From Flagellimonas myxillae (GTDB lineage: Bacteria; Bacteroidota; Bacteroidia; Flavobacteriales; Flavobacteriaceae): 64,000 nt of DNA. This document shows, piece after piece, positions 18,211 through 27,835 of this stretch; positions within the stretch are counted from its first letter, which is position 1; each line of letters begins with the position of its first letter. A program made the translations under genes and the position numbers. Under the pieces are notes generated by a model that was not told where the DNA came from, ran no database searches, and saw only the letters and a program-made list of their open reading frames with translations. The stretch covers positions 310,001 through 374,000 of the forward strand of contig NZ_JAMFLY010000002.1 of assembly GCF_023502235.1 (NCBI RefSeq). The letters are read 5' to 3'.

Positions 18211-18636
18211 TTATTCTGGCAACAAGGTTGCGGCCTTGCTGATGATTTTCCATTCCCCTTGAAGCTTCTTCAAAAGGAAAAGATCAATAAACTTCATTCT
18301 TCTTGAAGGAATTTCTATGGAAGCTTTGGCAATGGCAATAGTATTGGCTTGGTCCACAGTTAGAATTTTGCCAATACGCCCATTGAATTTTCCAGCTTCC
18401 CTATTTCGGAACAGATCTGCATATTCTTGAGGTGTCAGCACCCATAATTCCTGATCTTTTTTAGATAGGAATAAATCAGCCTCAGGATAAAAGGCCGAGG
18501 TGATCTGTTCCAGATTGCTATAAGAGGATCCGTCCAGATAGGTTTGGAGGGTTTCCCGTATGGCCTTTTCCTCCGATTGGGCAGTTATGGGCAGGGAAGT
18601 CAATAAAACGAAGGCGATTAAGAACTGTTTGTGCAT
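18211..18636 (-). CDS. Secreted NTF2-like protein (putative lumazine-binding type)
   Basis: About 141 residues from the ATG giving MHKQFLIAFVLLTSLPITAQ, a signal peptide. The mature part begins EEKAIRETLQTYLDGSSYSN and ends with a GEWKIISKA strand, the pattern of the NTF2-like superfamily class that databases label putative lumazine-binding. The cone-shaped fold binds small ligands or acts as an enzyme in different members. No catalytic residues are certain. It lies 18 bp after the sugar dehydrogenase gene and may be cotranscribed with it. Confidence 0.75.
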   Translation of the reverse strand: MHKQFLIAFVLLTSLPITAQSEEKAIRETLQTYLDGSSYSNLEQITSAFYPEADLFLSKKDQELWVLTPQEYADLFRNREAGKFNGRIGKILTVDQANTIAIAKASIEIPSRRMKFIDLFLLKKLQGEWKIISKAATLLPE

Positions 18637-18654
18637 AGTGATCAATGTTAATTG

Positions 18655-19812
18655 TTATTGTGGTATTATTTGTATGAGTTTGCCGTTGTCCTCGTCAGTG
18701 AGGATATAGAGTTTTCCATCAGGACTTTGTCTAGCCTTTCTGATTCTAACCCGATCATCGATAAACAATTCTTCGGCACTTTTTATGGTAGTATCATCAA
18801 TCCTGAATCGCCAAAGGCTTCCTCGGGAGAGTCCAGGAACAAAAAGGTTGTTTTTCCAATGGGGGAAATCGTTTCCGGTGTAAAAAGTTAAACCCGTGGG
18901 CGCCACTGTATGGGGCCAAAACCAAACAGGCGGTATAAAGGAGACATCGTCCAATTGGGGAGGCGTATAGTCCGAACTCCTTAACTTTCCCGAAGTAACA
19001 TTGGGCCAGCCGTAATTGGCCCCAGCCTCCAAAATGTTGATTTCGTCCCCCTGGATGGTACCGTGCTCGCTAAACCAAATTTTTCCGGACCCAGGTTGTA
19101 CCGTAATACCCTGGGCGGCCCTTATGCCCAAAGCGTAAATACCTGGAATGCTTCCAACCCCAAAATTTGGGTTGTCTTCGGGAATGCTTCCATCTGGATT
19201 AATCCGGTAGATTTTACCCCTTTTATCCGCCACATCTTGGGCAATCGGAAGGGGAGGTTCGTCCCTTTCCCAAAAAAGACGCTCTCCTATGGTGATGTAT
19301 AATTTTCCGTCCTTCCCAAAGGTCATTCCGCCGCCATAGTGATAATATTCTTTGGTATAGGGTTCCGCAATCAGAAGCGTTTCATGCTTGGTCAAGGAGT
19401 CGTTGTTCAGTTTGGCCCTAGCCACTTTTGTGGTTGTTCCTGCCCCTTTTTTCTTGGCAGCATAACTAAAATATACCAAGGAATCGGACTTAAAATTTGG
19501 GCTGGTCAATACCTCAAAAATGCCCGAATTATCTCCAAAATGTATGGCTCGAATGCTATCGGTCAAGTCCTCGGGGAAACCTTTGATTATGGTTTTTTCT
19601 TTGGAGTTGAGATTGACCAGAAGTAGGTTCCCGTCCTTTTCCGAGATCAAGGCCTCCGCGGTGGACATAAATGCGATGCTCCAGGGATGGTTCAAGCCAT
19701 CAAGCACGATTTTTTTGCTGGGAATCAATGCAGCATGTTGCTCCACTTTGTGTTCCGGCGCCTCGGCACATGCGATTACCAATATCAATAATACGGGAAA
19801 GAATTTCATCAT
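18655..19812 (-). CDS. PQQ-dependent sugar dehydrogenase-like lipoprotein (GSDH/YliI family)
   Basis: The 385-residue protein has a lipoprotein signal with lipobox VIAC (Cys15) and then a six-bladed propeller. Family marks are GLNHPWSIAF at the start of the mature part, YHYGGGMTFGKDGKLYITIGE, the block ISEHGTIQGDEINIL-like FSEHGTIQGDE with a likely catalytic histidine, and GANYGWPNVT. Relatives oxidise aldoses or sorbosone to lactones with PQQ and Ca2+. It is probably anchored in the outer or inner membrane facing the periplasm. A membrane AraC regulator and a lactonase lipoprotein are next to it, in line with outside-the-cytoplasm sugar oxidation. Confidence 0.87.
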   Translation of the reverse strand: MMKFFPVLLILVIACAEAPEHKVEQHAALIPSKKIVLDGLNHPWSIAFMSTAEALISEKDGNLLLVNLNSKEKTIIKGFPEDLTDSIRAIHFGDNSGIFEVLTSPNFKSDSLVYFSYAAKKKGAGTTTKVARAKLNNDSLTKHETLLIAEPYTKEYYHYGGGMTFGKDGKLYITIGERLFWERDEPPLPIAQDVADKRGKIYRINPDGSIPEDNPNFGVGSIPGIYALGIRAAQGITVQPGSGKIWFSEHGTIQGDEINILEAGANYGWPNVTSGKLRSSDYTPPQLDDVSFIPPVWFWPHTVAPTGLTFYTGNDFPHWKNNLFVPGLSRGSLWRFRIDDTTIKSAEELFIDDRVRIRKARQSPDGKLYILTDEDNGKLIQIIPQ

Positions 19813-19887
19813 CAGAAACTTTAGGGCAAATGAGATGAAATTCCAGATGGGAAGCTTTAAAAATCATGATTATTAAAACGAATCCAC

Positions 19888-20901
19888 CTAGATGGCTTGG
19901 GCCTGTTTTCGATAAGCCGAAGGTGTGAGTTGGGTTTTAGCCTTGAATGCCATATTGAAGGAAGTAACGTTCCCAAAACCACAATCATAGGCAATAGCAA
20001 TTATTTTGTCATTATTGTGTTTGGGATCAGACAGCAATTGCTTGGCTTTTTCAATCCGGTAGTCATTGACAAAGTCGGAGAAGTTTTTGTGCTCGTTCTG
20101 GTTGATGGCCTGGGACAATTTTCGGGCAGATACATTTAGCCGTTTCGCAACGGATTCAAGTGAAACGTTGGCATCCAAAAAAAGCTCTTCTTTAGAAAGT
20201 AGTTCTTTCACCTCCTTGACCAAACTTCCAGATTCTGATTTATCCAAGGTGGAGGCATTGTACTTCCCTAATTGAAAAGCATGCTTCTGAAGAAAGAGGA
20301 AGGAAAAGATGTAAATCAAAAAAGAAAAGAAGACGGCGCCACCTATATAAAATGGAATAAGGCCAGCCAGATTTCCCATATAGAATAACCATAGAAGACC
20401 GATTCCTATAAGCAAATTTCTAAACCAAGAAGCTCTTTGTGGGTGTACTTTTTGTCGTCCTTTGAGATATACACGAAGGGAAAGCAATACATAAACGGCC
20501 AAATGACCAAAAACCAACAGGTAAATCACATACGAGATGGGACGGCCGTCATTGGGGAACAGCGCACAAAAAAGAACAAAAAAGACGAATGGGAGCAGAT
20601 GCAAATAATCCATCCGCTTTAGTTTTTTCATATTGAACAGCAAGCCCTTGCCATAAAACCAAAGAAAGGGGCCGGTCAATAAGATTCCGGAAATTCCCAG
20701 ATTTCGTTGCCATGGGTCAAGATCAAAATATACATTGAGAATAGACTTTCCTATCCGGATGGTAAGGCCCAATATAACAAAGGCCAGGAAGATGTTATTC
20801 CGATCTCCGGTTTTGCGCAGGGTAATCAGGTACACGAATAAAAAAAGGGCCTGTGCAATACCCAAGCAACTCAATACCAATAAAACAACTTCCTGTTTCA
20901 T
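19888..20901 (-). CDS. Membrane-bound AraC family regulator
   Basis: From the chosen ATG (MKQEVVLLVLSCLGIAQALF) the protein has about 337 residues; an upstream ATG would add 15. Seven or so hydrophobic segments fill the first 215 residues, then comes an AraC DNA-binding domain with KRLNVSARKLSQAINQNEHKNFSDFVNDYR and YDCGFGNVTSFNMAFKAKTQLTPSAYR. Such 7TM-AraC proteins are common in Flavobacteriia and may sense membrane or periplasmic signals. It is divergent from the lactonase and upstream of the sugar dehydrogenase, so it may control both; this is inferred. Confidence 0.9.
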   Translation of the reverse strand: MKQEVVLLVLSCLGIAQALFLFVYLITLRKTGDRNNIFLAFVILGLTIRIGKSILNVYFDLDPWQRNLGISGILLTGPFLWFYGKGLLFNMKKLKRMDYLHLLPFVFFVLFCALFPNDGRPISYVIYLLVFGHLAVYVLLSLRVYLKGRQKVHPQRASWFRNLLIGIGLLWLFYMGNLAGLIPFYIGGAVFFSFLIYIFSFLFLQKHAFQLGKYNASTLDKSESGSLVKEVKELLSKEELFLDANVSLESVAKRLNVSARKLSQAINQNEHKNFSDFVNDYRIEKAKQLLSDPKHNNDKIIAIAYDCGFGNVTSFNMAFKAKTQLTPSAYRKQAQAI

Positions 20902-20984
20902 GCCCCAAAAATAGAAAGACCCCAAAAAAGAAAATATGGAATCCACGGATACTTCTTATTTTTAGCAAAACAATAGGAAACCAG

Positions 20985-22085
20985 ATGCAATCAAAACCTC
21001 TTTTGCTTGGTATGTTGGCACTTTGCCTGCTGAGCTGTTCGGAAACCAAAAAAATGGATACAACACATAGCCTGTTTGTGGGCACATATACCAACGGTGC
21101 CAGTGAAGGCATCTATAAATTCACTTTCGATACGTCAACAGGAGAACTTACCAATCGGGAATTGGCGGCCAAACTGAACAACCCTTCATACCTTAAGATT
21201 TCTTCGGACAAGAAAAACCTTTACGCCGTGCAGGAAACGGCAGATTTTGATAGCCTGGGCGGTGGGGTTACCGCCTTTCAACTGGAAGGTGGAAAACTAA
21301 AACTGCTGAACAGCGCCGGTACTGCGGGCACCCATCCTTGCCATGTTTCACTTTCTGGGGATGGTAAATTGGTGGCCTCCAATTATGGTGGCGGGAATGT
21401 TTCCATTCACCGTTTAAACCCCGATGGGGCTTTAGGTGAAAACCCGCAAGTCATTGACCATAAGGTGTTGGACACCTCCAAAACCTCCCATGCCCACATG
21501 GCGCAATTTGTTGGCGATAAACTTTTTGTCGCTGACTTAGGGTTGGATGCCGTAAAGCAATACCAGGAGAAAAATGGAAAATATACCCCCGCTGCCCAAC
21601 CTTCGCTGGACGTGATCCAAGGAGCGGGCCCTAGACATTTTACGGTAAGTGCTTCTGGGAAACTCTATGTGATCAACGAGTTGAACTCCACCCTTTCCGT
21701 GTTTGAAAAAAATGCTTCGGGGGAATATGAAGAAATACAGACGATAAGCACACTTGATCCCGACTTTGAAGGGAAGAGCTATTGCGCGGATATCCATCTT
21801 TCTTCCGACGGGAAGTTTTTATATGGTTCCAACCGTGGGGAAAATAACATCGTTACATTCTCGGTCGATGAAACTTCAGGAAAAGTTACCCCTGTTGGAT
21901 GGGAATCCGTTAGAGGGGACTGGCCAAGGAATTTTAGTTTGGATCCTTCCGGTAAATTTCTGTTGGTGGCCAATCAAAGAAGCCATAACATCACCATTTT
22001 TTCCAGGGATCAAAATGCGGGAACACTTGAATTTTTAAGTGAAGTACAAATGGACAGCCCGGTTTGCTTGGAGTTTTTGGATTAG
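20985..22085 (+). CDS. Lactonase family lipoprotein (6-phosphogluconolactonase-like propeller)
   Basis: I use the ATG giving MQSKPLLLGMLALCLLSCSE, a lipoprotein signal with Cys18, rather than an ATG 132 bp upstream that lies before it. The mature 350 residues show the seven-bladed YbhE/Pgl pattern: FVGTYTNGASEGIYKFTFD, GTHPCHVSLSGDGKLV, GAGPRHFTVSASGKLYVINE and DWPRNFSLDPSGKFLLVANQ. Cytoplasmic relatives open 6-phosphogluconolactone; the lipid anchor shows that this one works outside the cytoplasm, so an unphosphorylated sugar lactone is more likely. Its stop shares four bases with the convergent gene stop. Confidence 0.88.
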   Translation: MQSKPLLLGMLALCLLSCSETKKMDTTHSLFVGTYTNGASEGIYKFTFDTSTGELTNRELAAKLNNPSYLKISSDKKNLYAVQETADFDSLGGGVTAFQLEGGKLKLLNSAGTAGTHPCHVSLSGDGKLVASNYGGGNVSIHRLNPDGALGENPQVIDHKVLDTSKTSHAHMAQFVGDKLFVADLGLDAVKQYQEKNGKYTPAAQPSLDVIQGAGPRHFTVSASGKLYVINELNSTLSVFEKNASGEYEEIQTISTLDPDFEGKSYCADIHLSSDGKFLYGSNRGENNIVTFSVDETSGKVTPVGWESVRGDWPRNFSLDPSGKFLLVANQRSHNITIFSRDQNAGTLEFLSEVQMDSPVCLEFLD

Positions 22086-23032
22086 TGTTTTCCTTTCGGA
22101 AGAGGGACTTTGACTAGGGTGTAATTTTCCAGCTTGGATTCATCAAAAATGACAATGTTTTCTTGGTCCAAATTATCCAATTGTGAGTCCGCAACGAAAT
22201 ACATACAGCCATTATTAATGGCAAAGGTTGTTGGGATATCGGATTCGTTTCGGAGGTTCCAAATTTTTTCCTCACCTGTGATTTCCATTAGCTTTTGATT
22301 GAGTTGAAATTGATATACCCCATTTTGAGTTGCATCTCTTTTGGTATTGACAATGGCGACCAAACTGTTTTGGTGGAACTTTAGTCCGTCGATACCCTTA
22401 AAATTATTAGGCTGGTTTACCAATGTTTTGGACGCAATGTCCAACACCCGAAGGCCGCTGGTATAGGAGGCAAAATATAGATACTTGTCGTCATTGGAAA
22501 TGGCAATGCCGTTGCAGTGCTTAAGTTCATCATGGGCATAGAAAACTTCCAGCTCACCCTTCTTGGGATTCACGGTATAGATTTTATTGCTTTCCGAATC
22601 GGTGATGTAGAGGTTTCCCTTACTGCTGACAGCCAAATCGTTGAGGTAGGCGAAACCTGCTTCTTCAAGCTTATAGGAATTGATCAATTCTCCAGTTTCG
22701 ATATGCAACAGCAGTAAAATGGATTCATTTTTTGGTTTGGGCAGGCTATTGCCCAAAGCATAGAGCACATCGCCCATAATGGTCATTCCAAAACCGGAGA
22801 GGTATCCGTGCTCACCACTTTTAATGAAGTCTTCAGGATGGCTTCCATCCAGATTGCAACGCACAATCTTATCATATCTTAAACTGTTTATAAAAAGTTT
22901 TTGATTTTGGAGGTCAACAGCGATGCCCTCAGGGATGAGGTCTTTTTCAAAATGAAGTGGAACAGCATTGGTAACCTCTTGGGCACTAGCAAAGCAAGAA
23001 ACAAGAAGCAGCCCTAGGAAAGCAAATTTCAT
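22082..23032 (-). CDS. Secreted SMP-30/NHL-like beta-propeller protein
   Basis: A 316-residue protein with a signal peptide ending about FASAQ, followed by repeated propeller blades such as GIAVDLQNQKLFINSL, LNDLAVSSKGNLYITDSESNKIYTV and CNGIAISNDDKYLYFASYT. This is the gluconolactonase/SMP-30 superfamily. It may open a sugar lactone, which fits the nearby dehydrogenase and lactonase, but the metal-ligand residues cannot be placed with certainty, and a binding role is possible. The end overlaps the lactonase stop by 4 bp. Confidence 0.78.
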   Translation of the reverse strand: MKFAFLGLLLVSCFASAQEVTNAVPLHFEKDLIPEGIAVDLQNQKLFINSLRYDKIVRCNLDGSHPEDFIKSGEHGYLSGFGMTIMGDVLYALGNSLPKPKNESILLLLHIETGELINSYKLEEAGFAYLNDLAVSSKGNLYITDSESNKIYTVNPKKGELEVFYAHDELKHCNGIAISNDDKYLYFASYTSGLRVLDIASKTLVNQPNNFKGIDGLKFHQNSLVAIVNTKRDATQNGVYQFQLNQKLMEITGEEKIWNLRNESDIPTTFAINNGCMYFVADSQLDNLDQENIVIFDESKLENYTLVKVPLPKGKH

Positions 23033-23111
23033 AATGTCTTTTGATTGATTGTCCTCCCAAGATCATAATTTATTCGTATTGAAGGTTAAAAATTTATGTT
23101 AAACCCTAAGT

Positions 23112-23576
23112 TCATTCAACTTGTTTAACCCCAGATACATGGGAAGCTACTGCCTTCCACATCCCATCGCGTTTGATCAGGATATTGCTGCTTTGGTAAA
23201 TGGTCTCAATAGAATCATTGATGATATGACCAGTACCACAAATTAGGGCAGTTCCATTATCCAAAACATCCAAGCGCTTTATTTCATAGTGAAAGGAGTC
23301 GTGTTGCATAGCATTTTCTTTGATCCATTCCAATTCCCCTTGTTTGTCCGACCAAGTACCGCTGGCGTCAATCATTTGAAAGTCGTCTCCAAGAATTTTA
23401 TCCAGTAGTACTGTGTCTTGCTCCCTGTAGGCTTTAGGCCATTGTACTTCCTTGAGATTTCTTAGAATTCCGTGGTCCGCAGGCGCAATAAGGCTGGTTA
23501 TTTGCGGCCCCATCGAGGTTTCCTTGCAAGCTGATAGTGCGCAATACAAAATTAAAATACCAATCGTTTTTTTCAT
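23112..23576 (-). CDS. DUF4440/NTF2-like lipoprotein
   Basis: 154 residues with a lipoprotein signal (ALSAC, Cys17). The mature part shows the DUF4440 pattern: REQDTVLLDKILGDDFQMID, a SDKQGELEWIKENAM middle and DGMWKAVASHVS at the end. The fold is NTF2-like; many such proteins are of unknown function. It follows the DUF5916 gene after 11 bp and is likely part of the same transcript. Confidence 0.8.
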   Translation of the reverse strand: MKKTIGILILYCALSACKETSMGPQITSLIAPADHGILRNLKEVQWPKAYREQDTVLLDKILGDDFQMIDASGTWSDKQGELEWIKENAMQHDSFHYEIKRLDVLDNGTALICGTGHIINDSIETIYQSSNILIKRDGMWKAVASHVSGVKQVE

Positions 23577-23587
23577 GATTTGAAGTT

Positions 23588-25813
23588 TTAGAAGAATGTG
23601 TAAACATATTTTAGGGTAACCAACTGGTTGTTGAATCGAGGTAGTTGTGGCATAAATTGCATACGGTCCGTGTTGTAATCTTGATTGTAAACGACATATA
23701 AATTATGTCCGTCACGAAAGTTGTACCTCAACCGTGCCGCGGTAAAAATTTGATTTTGGATAGAATTATATTGTGCCGTAACACTCCCTGATAAATGAAG
23801 GTTATAGGCCCAATTGATTCGGAATTGCGGCAGGGTAATCCATTCGGAAACATTTCTTTCACCAAAGCTCAGATAATTGACGCGCCAAGAGCCCTCCATG
23901 GTCAAATGTTGGTTGATGGTCCATTCCGGAGATAACCGGAACTCGAGATTCTTCCCATCAAAAAAGCTTCCGTATTCTGCCGAAATTGGGATTTTAAGTG
24001 CCCTTTGAAAACCGCTGGTGTACGAAGCACCAAAAAAGGAGTAAAAATAATCACCTTGTGGTATTGTAATCTTGTTCGAAAATTGAAGCGGTTCTTGAAG
24101 AAATTCATATTGGACCTGCCCAAAGAACGTAACCGCATCAATATTAAAGAATGTCCCAGACCACTGACTTCTGTTATACCATGTTAGGACTTCCGAAAAA
24201 TCTGTGGTAAAATATAAGTCTGAATTAATGGGCATCCATCTTCTGTATTGGAACGTATGGTTTTCGCTTTCGGAATTGAATTTTCCATGATTGAGCCCGA
24301 CATAAAAATTATGGTGTTTTTCCCGGAGTAGGAATCCCATTCCTGGTTTAAAAGCCTCTCCTGAAAATTCATAAGCGCCTCGATAAAACCAGCCATCGCG
24401 TTTACGACGGGCAAACTGAAATGCAAAACGGGAATTGTCAATCAAATTATAATCGGCGTTGGAAAAATTTTCACCTTCCACCGTAGTAGCCAGAGAGGTT
24501 ATGATAAAATTTTCATCGCCAACATCAATCACCCCATCTACTCCCAAAGCTGTATTGATATAAGCTTCCCTTGCTCGGTTCGTGGCCATGAAGCCAATAA
24601 AGGATCTATCGTTAAAGACCTTTCTTCGCAATCGCAGGACTGAAAAATTTTCTGTTGGTAAAGCATTGGCGTTTATCCGAGTGCCCTCGGTTTGTAGGGA
24701 TAATAACCCCAAGTCCCAATTCCCCAATTCCCCAGTAAGTTTGGCCCCTCCAATAATCGGGGTCAATTGTCCGTTGTTGATGCCAATGGTTCTACTGTAG
24801 AAAAGTTGGGAAAGGATGCCCATATCAAAATCGAACAGTCCGGATTGTTGCAAAAAGAACTTGCGCCGTTCTGGAAAAAATATGGAGACCCGACCTAAAT
24901 TAACAACCTGATCATCTATTTCCACCTGGGAAAAATCCGTGTTCAAGGTGAGGTCCAACGTAAGGCTTGGCGTGATACCATAGCGAACGTCCAATCCAAC
25001 ATCCAATTCATTGAACGTATTTTTTTCATAAGCTGATTGGCTGGAATTAAGGCGGTAATTGTTTTGGGAGGATGCCAGAAGGTAGGGGGTGACCTGCAGG
25101 TCCTTTTTAGGTTCTAAACCTACAAATCTCACTGGTTTTTTTAAGGAGGGTTTGCCATTGGCCCCAGTAATGTTTTGGGGGACTTCTGGATAAACCAAAA
25201 GCTTGTTGTCATAATTGATAGTGCGCTGCGCGGAAATCCCACCCAAAACTTCTCCATCGCGGATTTCAAATCTTAAATTGGACAAAGGAATTCGATATTC
25301 TGCTTGCCATCCCTTTTCCGTAATTTGGGTCCTACCCTCCCAAAGCATATCATATGCTGGTGTGGATGGAGCATTGCCCAAGGGAACATTGTCATTGTAT
25401 ATGGCATCATCATATCGGCTGCCAGTGGGATAAATGCTAAAAATTAAGGCATTTTTTCGCGTCCGGTTGGGATCAATTTGAAACGCAAAATAATCGTCGC
25501 CGTACCAGCCGTCCCTAACCAAATTTCTTCCAATAATCTTTTCTGGATTCGGGTCTTTGGCATCCAAGGCCACATAGAGATAGTCCTTATCAAAGGTTAC
25601 AAAAAGTGTGGTCAAGCTATCCGGCGCACCCCAATCGGGGCGCCATTCCGTAAAAGGGAAACGCTGGGCCTCTTCCCATAGGGCTTCATTTAAAAAACCA
25701 TCCAAAAGGAGCTCGTCGGTTGTTCCGTGGATGTCAGTTATACTGTTTAAGTAATCCTGGGATAGCATTACCATTGGCGCAATGAATAATGATAGGAAAA
25801 TTAGCTTTCGCAT
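23588..25813 (-). CDS. DUF5916 outer-membrane protein with N-terminal CBM9-like domain
   Basis: The 741-residue protein has a signal peptide (to about Ser18), a CBM9-like sugar-binding domain (about 35-210: LDGFLNEALWEEAQRF, DYLYVALDAKD, DDYFAFQIDP) and a long C-terminal region of alternating aromatic strands ending in YVYTFF, the expected C-terminus of an outer-membrane barrel. DUF5916 proteins of this type are frequent in Bacteroidota beside peptidases or sugar genes. A binding or transport role at the cell surface is likely; the substrate is not known. It heads a short run with the DUF4440 lipoprotein. Confidence 0.88.
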   Translation of the reverse strand: MRKLIFLSLFIAPMVMLSQDYLNSITDIHGTTDELLLDGFLNEALWEEAQRFPFTEWRPDWGAPDSLTTLFVTFDKDYLYVALDAKDPNPEKIIGRNLVRDGWYGDDYFAFQIDPNRTRKNALIFSIYPTGSRYDDAIYNDNVPLGNAPSTPAYDMLWEGRTQITEKGWQAEYRIPLSNLRFEIRDGEVLGGISAQRTINYDNKLLVYPEVPQNITGANGKPSLKKPVRFVGLEPKKDLQVTPYLLASSQNNYRLNSSQSAYEKNTFNELDVGLDVRYGITPSLTLDLTLNTDFSQVEIDDQVVNLGRVSIFFPERRKFFLQQSGLFDFDMGILSQLFYSRTIGINNGQLTPIIGGAKLTGELGNWDLGLLSLQTEGTRINANALPTENFSVLRLRRKVFNDRSFIGFMATNRAREAYINTALGVDGVIDVGDENFIITSLATTVEGENFSNADYNLIDNSRFAFQFARRKRDGWFYRGAYEFSGEAFKPGMGFLLREKHHNFYVGLNHGKFNSESENHTFQYRRWMPINSDLYFTTDFSEVLTWYNRSQWSGTFFNIDAVTFFGQVQYEFLQEPLQFSNKITIPQGDYFYSFFGASYTSGFQRALKIPISAEYGSFFDGKNLEFRLSPEWTINQHLTMEGSWRVNYLSFGERNVSEWITLPQFRINWAYNLHLSGSVTAQYNSIQNQIFTAARLRYNFRDGHNLYVVYNQDYNTDRMQFMPQLPRFNNQLVTLKYVYTFF

Positions 25814-25908
25814 GTAGAAATACCTTTTTGGCCAAATCTACTTGCGGAAAATCTTCGAGGATAAAATAGTTATGTAAGCCGCGGAAAAAAAAGGGCGAGT
25901 TGCGGAAT

Positions 25909-26664
25909 CTAGATGTGAGCCAATTCCTGAAGATAGGTTCTGCTGAATTTCAGATCGTCGCCGGTTTTTAATTTAAGCATACCATCTCCACTATGGTTCT
26001 TTTGGATATGGTCTATAAATTTGGAGTTGACCAAATACGAACGGTGTACCCGCTTAAAAGTTGCTGGACATAGGGCTTTAGAAAGCGATTTTAAACTTTG
26101 GTATTTTACAAACTTCCCTTTTTCGGTATGAAGGACCACACAGTTGTTGCTGGTTTCCACATAAATGATCTCATTGGGTTGCAACTGGAATTGATACCCC
26201 TGTTTGGAAACCGGAATTCGGGTGTCCATGTGTTCAGGTGTCGGGGTGCGCTCTTTTGATTTTTCAGATGGGATAAAATAAAATAACAGTGCAAAGTAGT
26301 AGAGAAGGTTTACCGCTATATTATTGGTGAGACTGGCATTGAGCATGTTGAAACTTGGAGAGGTGCAGTTGTAAATCGTGGTCATCAAGAAAACCACCAA
26401 GACTTGTCCAATAATAATATTTATGGCGGAAGCGGATAATCCCAATCCTCCCTGAATCAATACATTTTTTCCAGATGCGGTAACACCCCATTTCCCGCTC
26501 CAAGTTTTGATTTGTCGCGCGGAGAAATTCCAGAAAAAGAAACTGGTAATGGCCAAAATAGAGAGTTCGGAAAAACAGCTTGCCCCTAAACTTTCCTGAA
26601 ACAATCGACCCAAGCCCATGTTCAATAGAACAAAAACACTTATGAGTGAAATGCGATTAGACAT
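25909..26664 (-). CDS. LytTR-type regulator with N-terminal membrane domain
   Basis: About 251 residues from the ATG giving MSNRISLISVFVLLNMGLGR; the longer reading would run into the zinc-ribbon gene. Four hydrophobic segments fill the first 140 residues and a LytTR DNA-binding domain fills the last 100: NEIIYVETSNNCVVLHTEKG, FKRVHRSYLVNSKFIDHI, GDDLKFSRTYLQEL. There is no receiver domain. Such proteins bind DNA while anchored in the membrane. It lies 76 bp downstream of the zinc-ribbon gene in the same direction and may control that module. Confidence 0.88.
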   Translation of the reverse strand: MSNRISLISVFVLLNMGLGRLFQESLGASCFSELSILAITSFFFWNFSARQIKTWSGKWGVTASGKNVLIQGGLGLSASAINIIIGQVLVVFLMTTIYNCTSPSFNMLNASLTNNIAVNLLYYFALLFYFIPSEKSKERTPTPEHMDTRIPVSKQGYQFQLQPNEIIYVETSNNCVVLHTEKGKFVKYQSLKSLSKALCPATFKRVHRSYLVNSKFIDHIQKNHSGDGMLKLKTGDDLKFSRTYLQELAHI

Positions 26665-26740
26665 GGAGTAAATGTAATGGAAAAACCGATGGGTTGGATG
26701 GAATTTAACGGTCTTTAAACAAGCTAATATCCTGAACCAT

Positions 26741-27832
26741 TTATCCTTGGGCGAAGACCACAAGGATGCCAATTATGATTAGTGCAAATACCACAGCGAA
26801 GAAAATTTTCCAAAAACTATAGGGTCTTGAACCGGAAATCTGCCCATTTTCCCCATTTATAAAAAAGTGGTATTCCTTGCCCTTGTAGCGGTAGGCGCTA
26901 ATATATACGGGAAGCAGGATGTGCTTAAAAGTCTCTTCGGATAACTGCATATCCATGCTGGAAACGCGTTGGGTATCCCCGCCAATATCTTGTCTGCACC
27001 ACCTATGTGCAATGTCCCTAGCCACTTCTTTGGAATGCAAATGACCTTGCTTTAGGGGAATGGTATATTTTTCGGTAACAAAACCTGATAAAAAACTGCT
27101 GTTGAAAGGTTGCAGTTTTTTTAAGTTCCATCGGGCAATTTTGCCTGGAATTCGACCAGATTTTTGCTTGGAGGCTTCAATTAAGGTGTCGTCCACAAAT
27201 CCGGAAACTTTTCCGGACGCTGGGTACCACCTTGTTTTGCGAACCTGCTGGGACACCATTTTTCCATTGGCGTTTCGCACCCTTCGAGTTTCGTAATAAT
27301 ACTCGCCCCGTTGTCCGGTATAGGTAGCGGCCAATTGTGCATCAAATGTCCAGTAGGGTAAGTAGAGACCTTTGGTAAATTGTGGGTCCAAAGCTGCTTT
27401 TTTAAGCTTGTTTGGAGCCCACCAAAGCCGGTCGACCCACTTTTGGAAAATCAAAAACGACTTTTTCTTTTCAATTTGAAAAGGCAGCACAGCTCCGGGC
27501 AAGATCCATTCTTCTTTATAGGCATCCTCGATAACCAAGGGCATACTGCAATAGACGCAGTGGAGCGATTTGTAATTTTCCTCTATATGCTGGTTGGCGC
27601 CACAATGCTTACAATGTAGCATGGAGATTTCTTCACTGTGTTTTTGGGCGCCCATTTCCTTGAGATAGGGGTAAAGTTCCAACTCCTCAAACCCGTTCTC
27701 ATCAATTTCAATGGACTCCTGATGCCCACAGTATGCACAACTAATGTTTGTGGTGCCGGGTTTATATTTGAGCTCTGCCCCACAGTTTATGCAGGGTTTT
27801 TTGAGCTCTGTCTTTTGGATTGATGGTTCCAT
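26741..27832 (-). CDS. Double zinc-ribbon membrane protein (YdjG-like)
   Basis: 363 residues. Two four-cysteine zinc ribbons lie at the N-terminus: Cys14/17 with Cys32/35, and Cys74/77 with Cys92/95. A middle domain contains GLYLPYWTFDAQLAATYTG and YYYETRRVRNANGK, and the C-terminus is a single membrane segment (about 343-360). Databases often label such proteins as TFIIB-type zinc ribbon or PriA-like; no helicase motifs exist here. In Bacillus subtilis a similar protein, YdjG, works with an SPFH protein and PspA at the membrane. The SPFH gene lies immediately upstream, so a comparable membrane-stress role is plausible. Confidence 0.8.
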   Translation of the reverse strand: MEPSIQKTELKKPCINCGAELKYKPGTTNISCAYCGHQESIEIDENGFEELELYPYLKEMGAQKHSEEISMLHCKHCGANQHIEENYKSLHCVYCSMPLVIEDAYKEEWILPGAVLPFQIEKKKSFLIFQKWVDRLWWAPNKLKKAALDPQFTKGLYLPYWTFDAQLAATYTGQRGEYYYETRRVRNANGKMVSQQVRKTRWYPASGKVSGFVDDTLIEASKQKSGRIPGKIARWNLKKLQPFNSSFLSGFVTEKYTIPLKQGHLHSKEVARDIAHRWCRQDIGGDTQRVSSMDMQLSEETFKHILLPVYISAYRYKGKEYHFFINGENGQISGSRPYSFWKIFFAVVFALIIIGILVVFAQG

Positions 27833-27835
27833 GCT

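Noticed and set aside
26741-27832. PriA/primosomal helicase function for the zinc-ribbon protein
   Set aside because: No Walker motifs or helicase blocks exist; only the zinc ribbons are shared.
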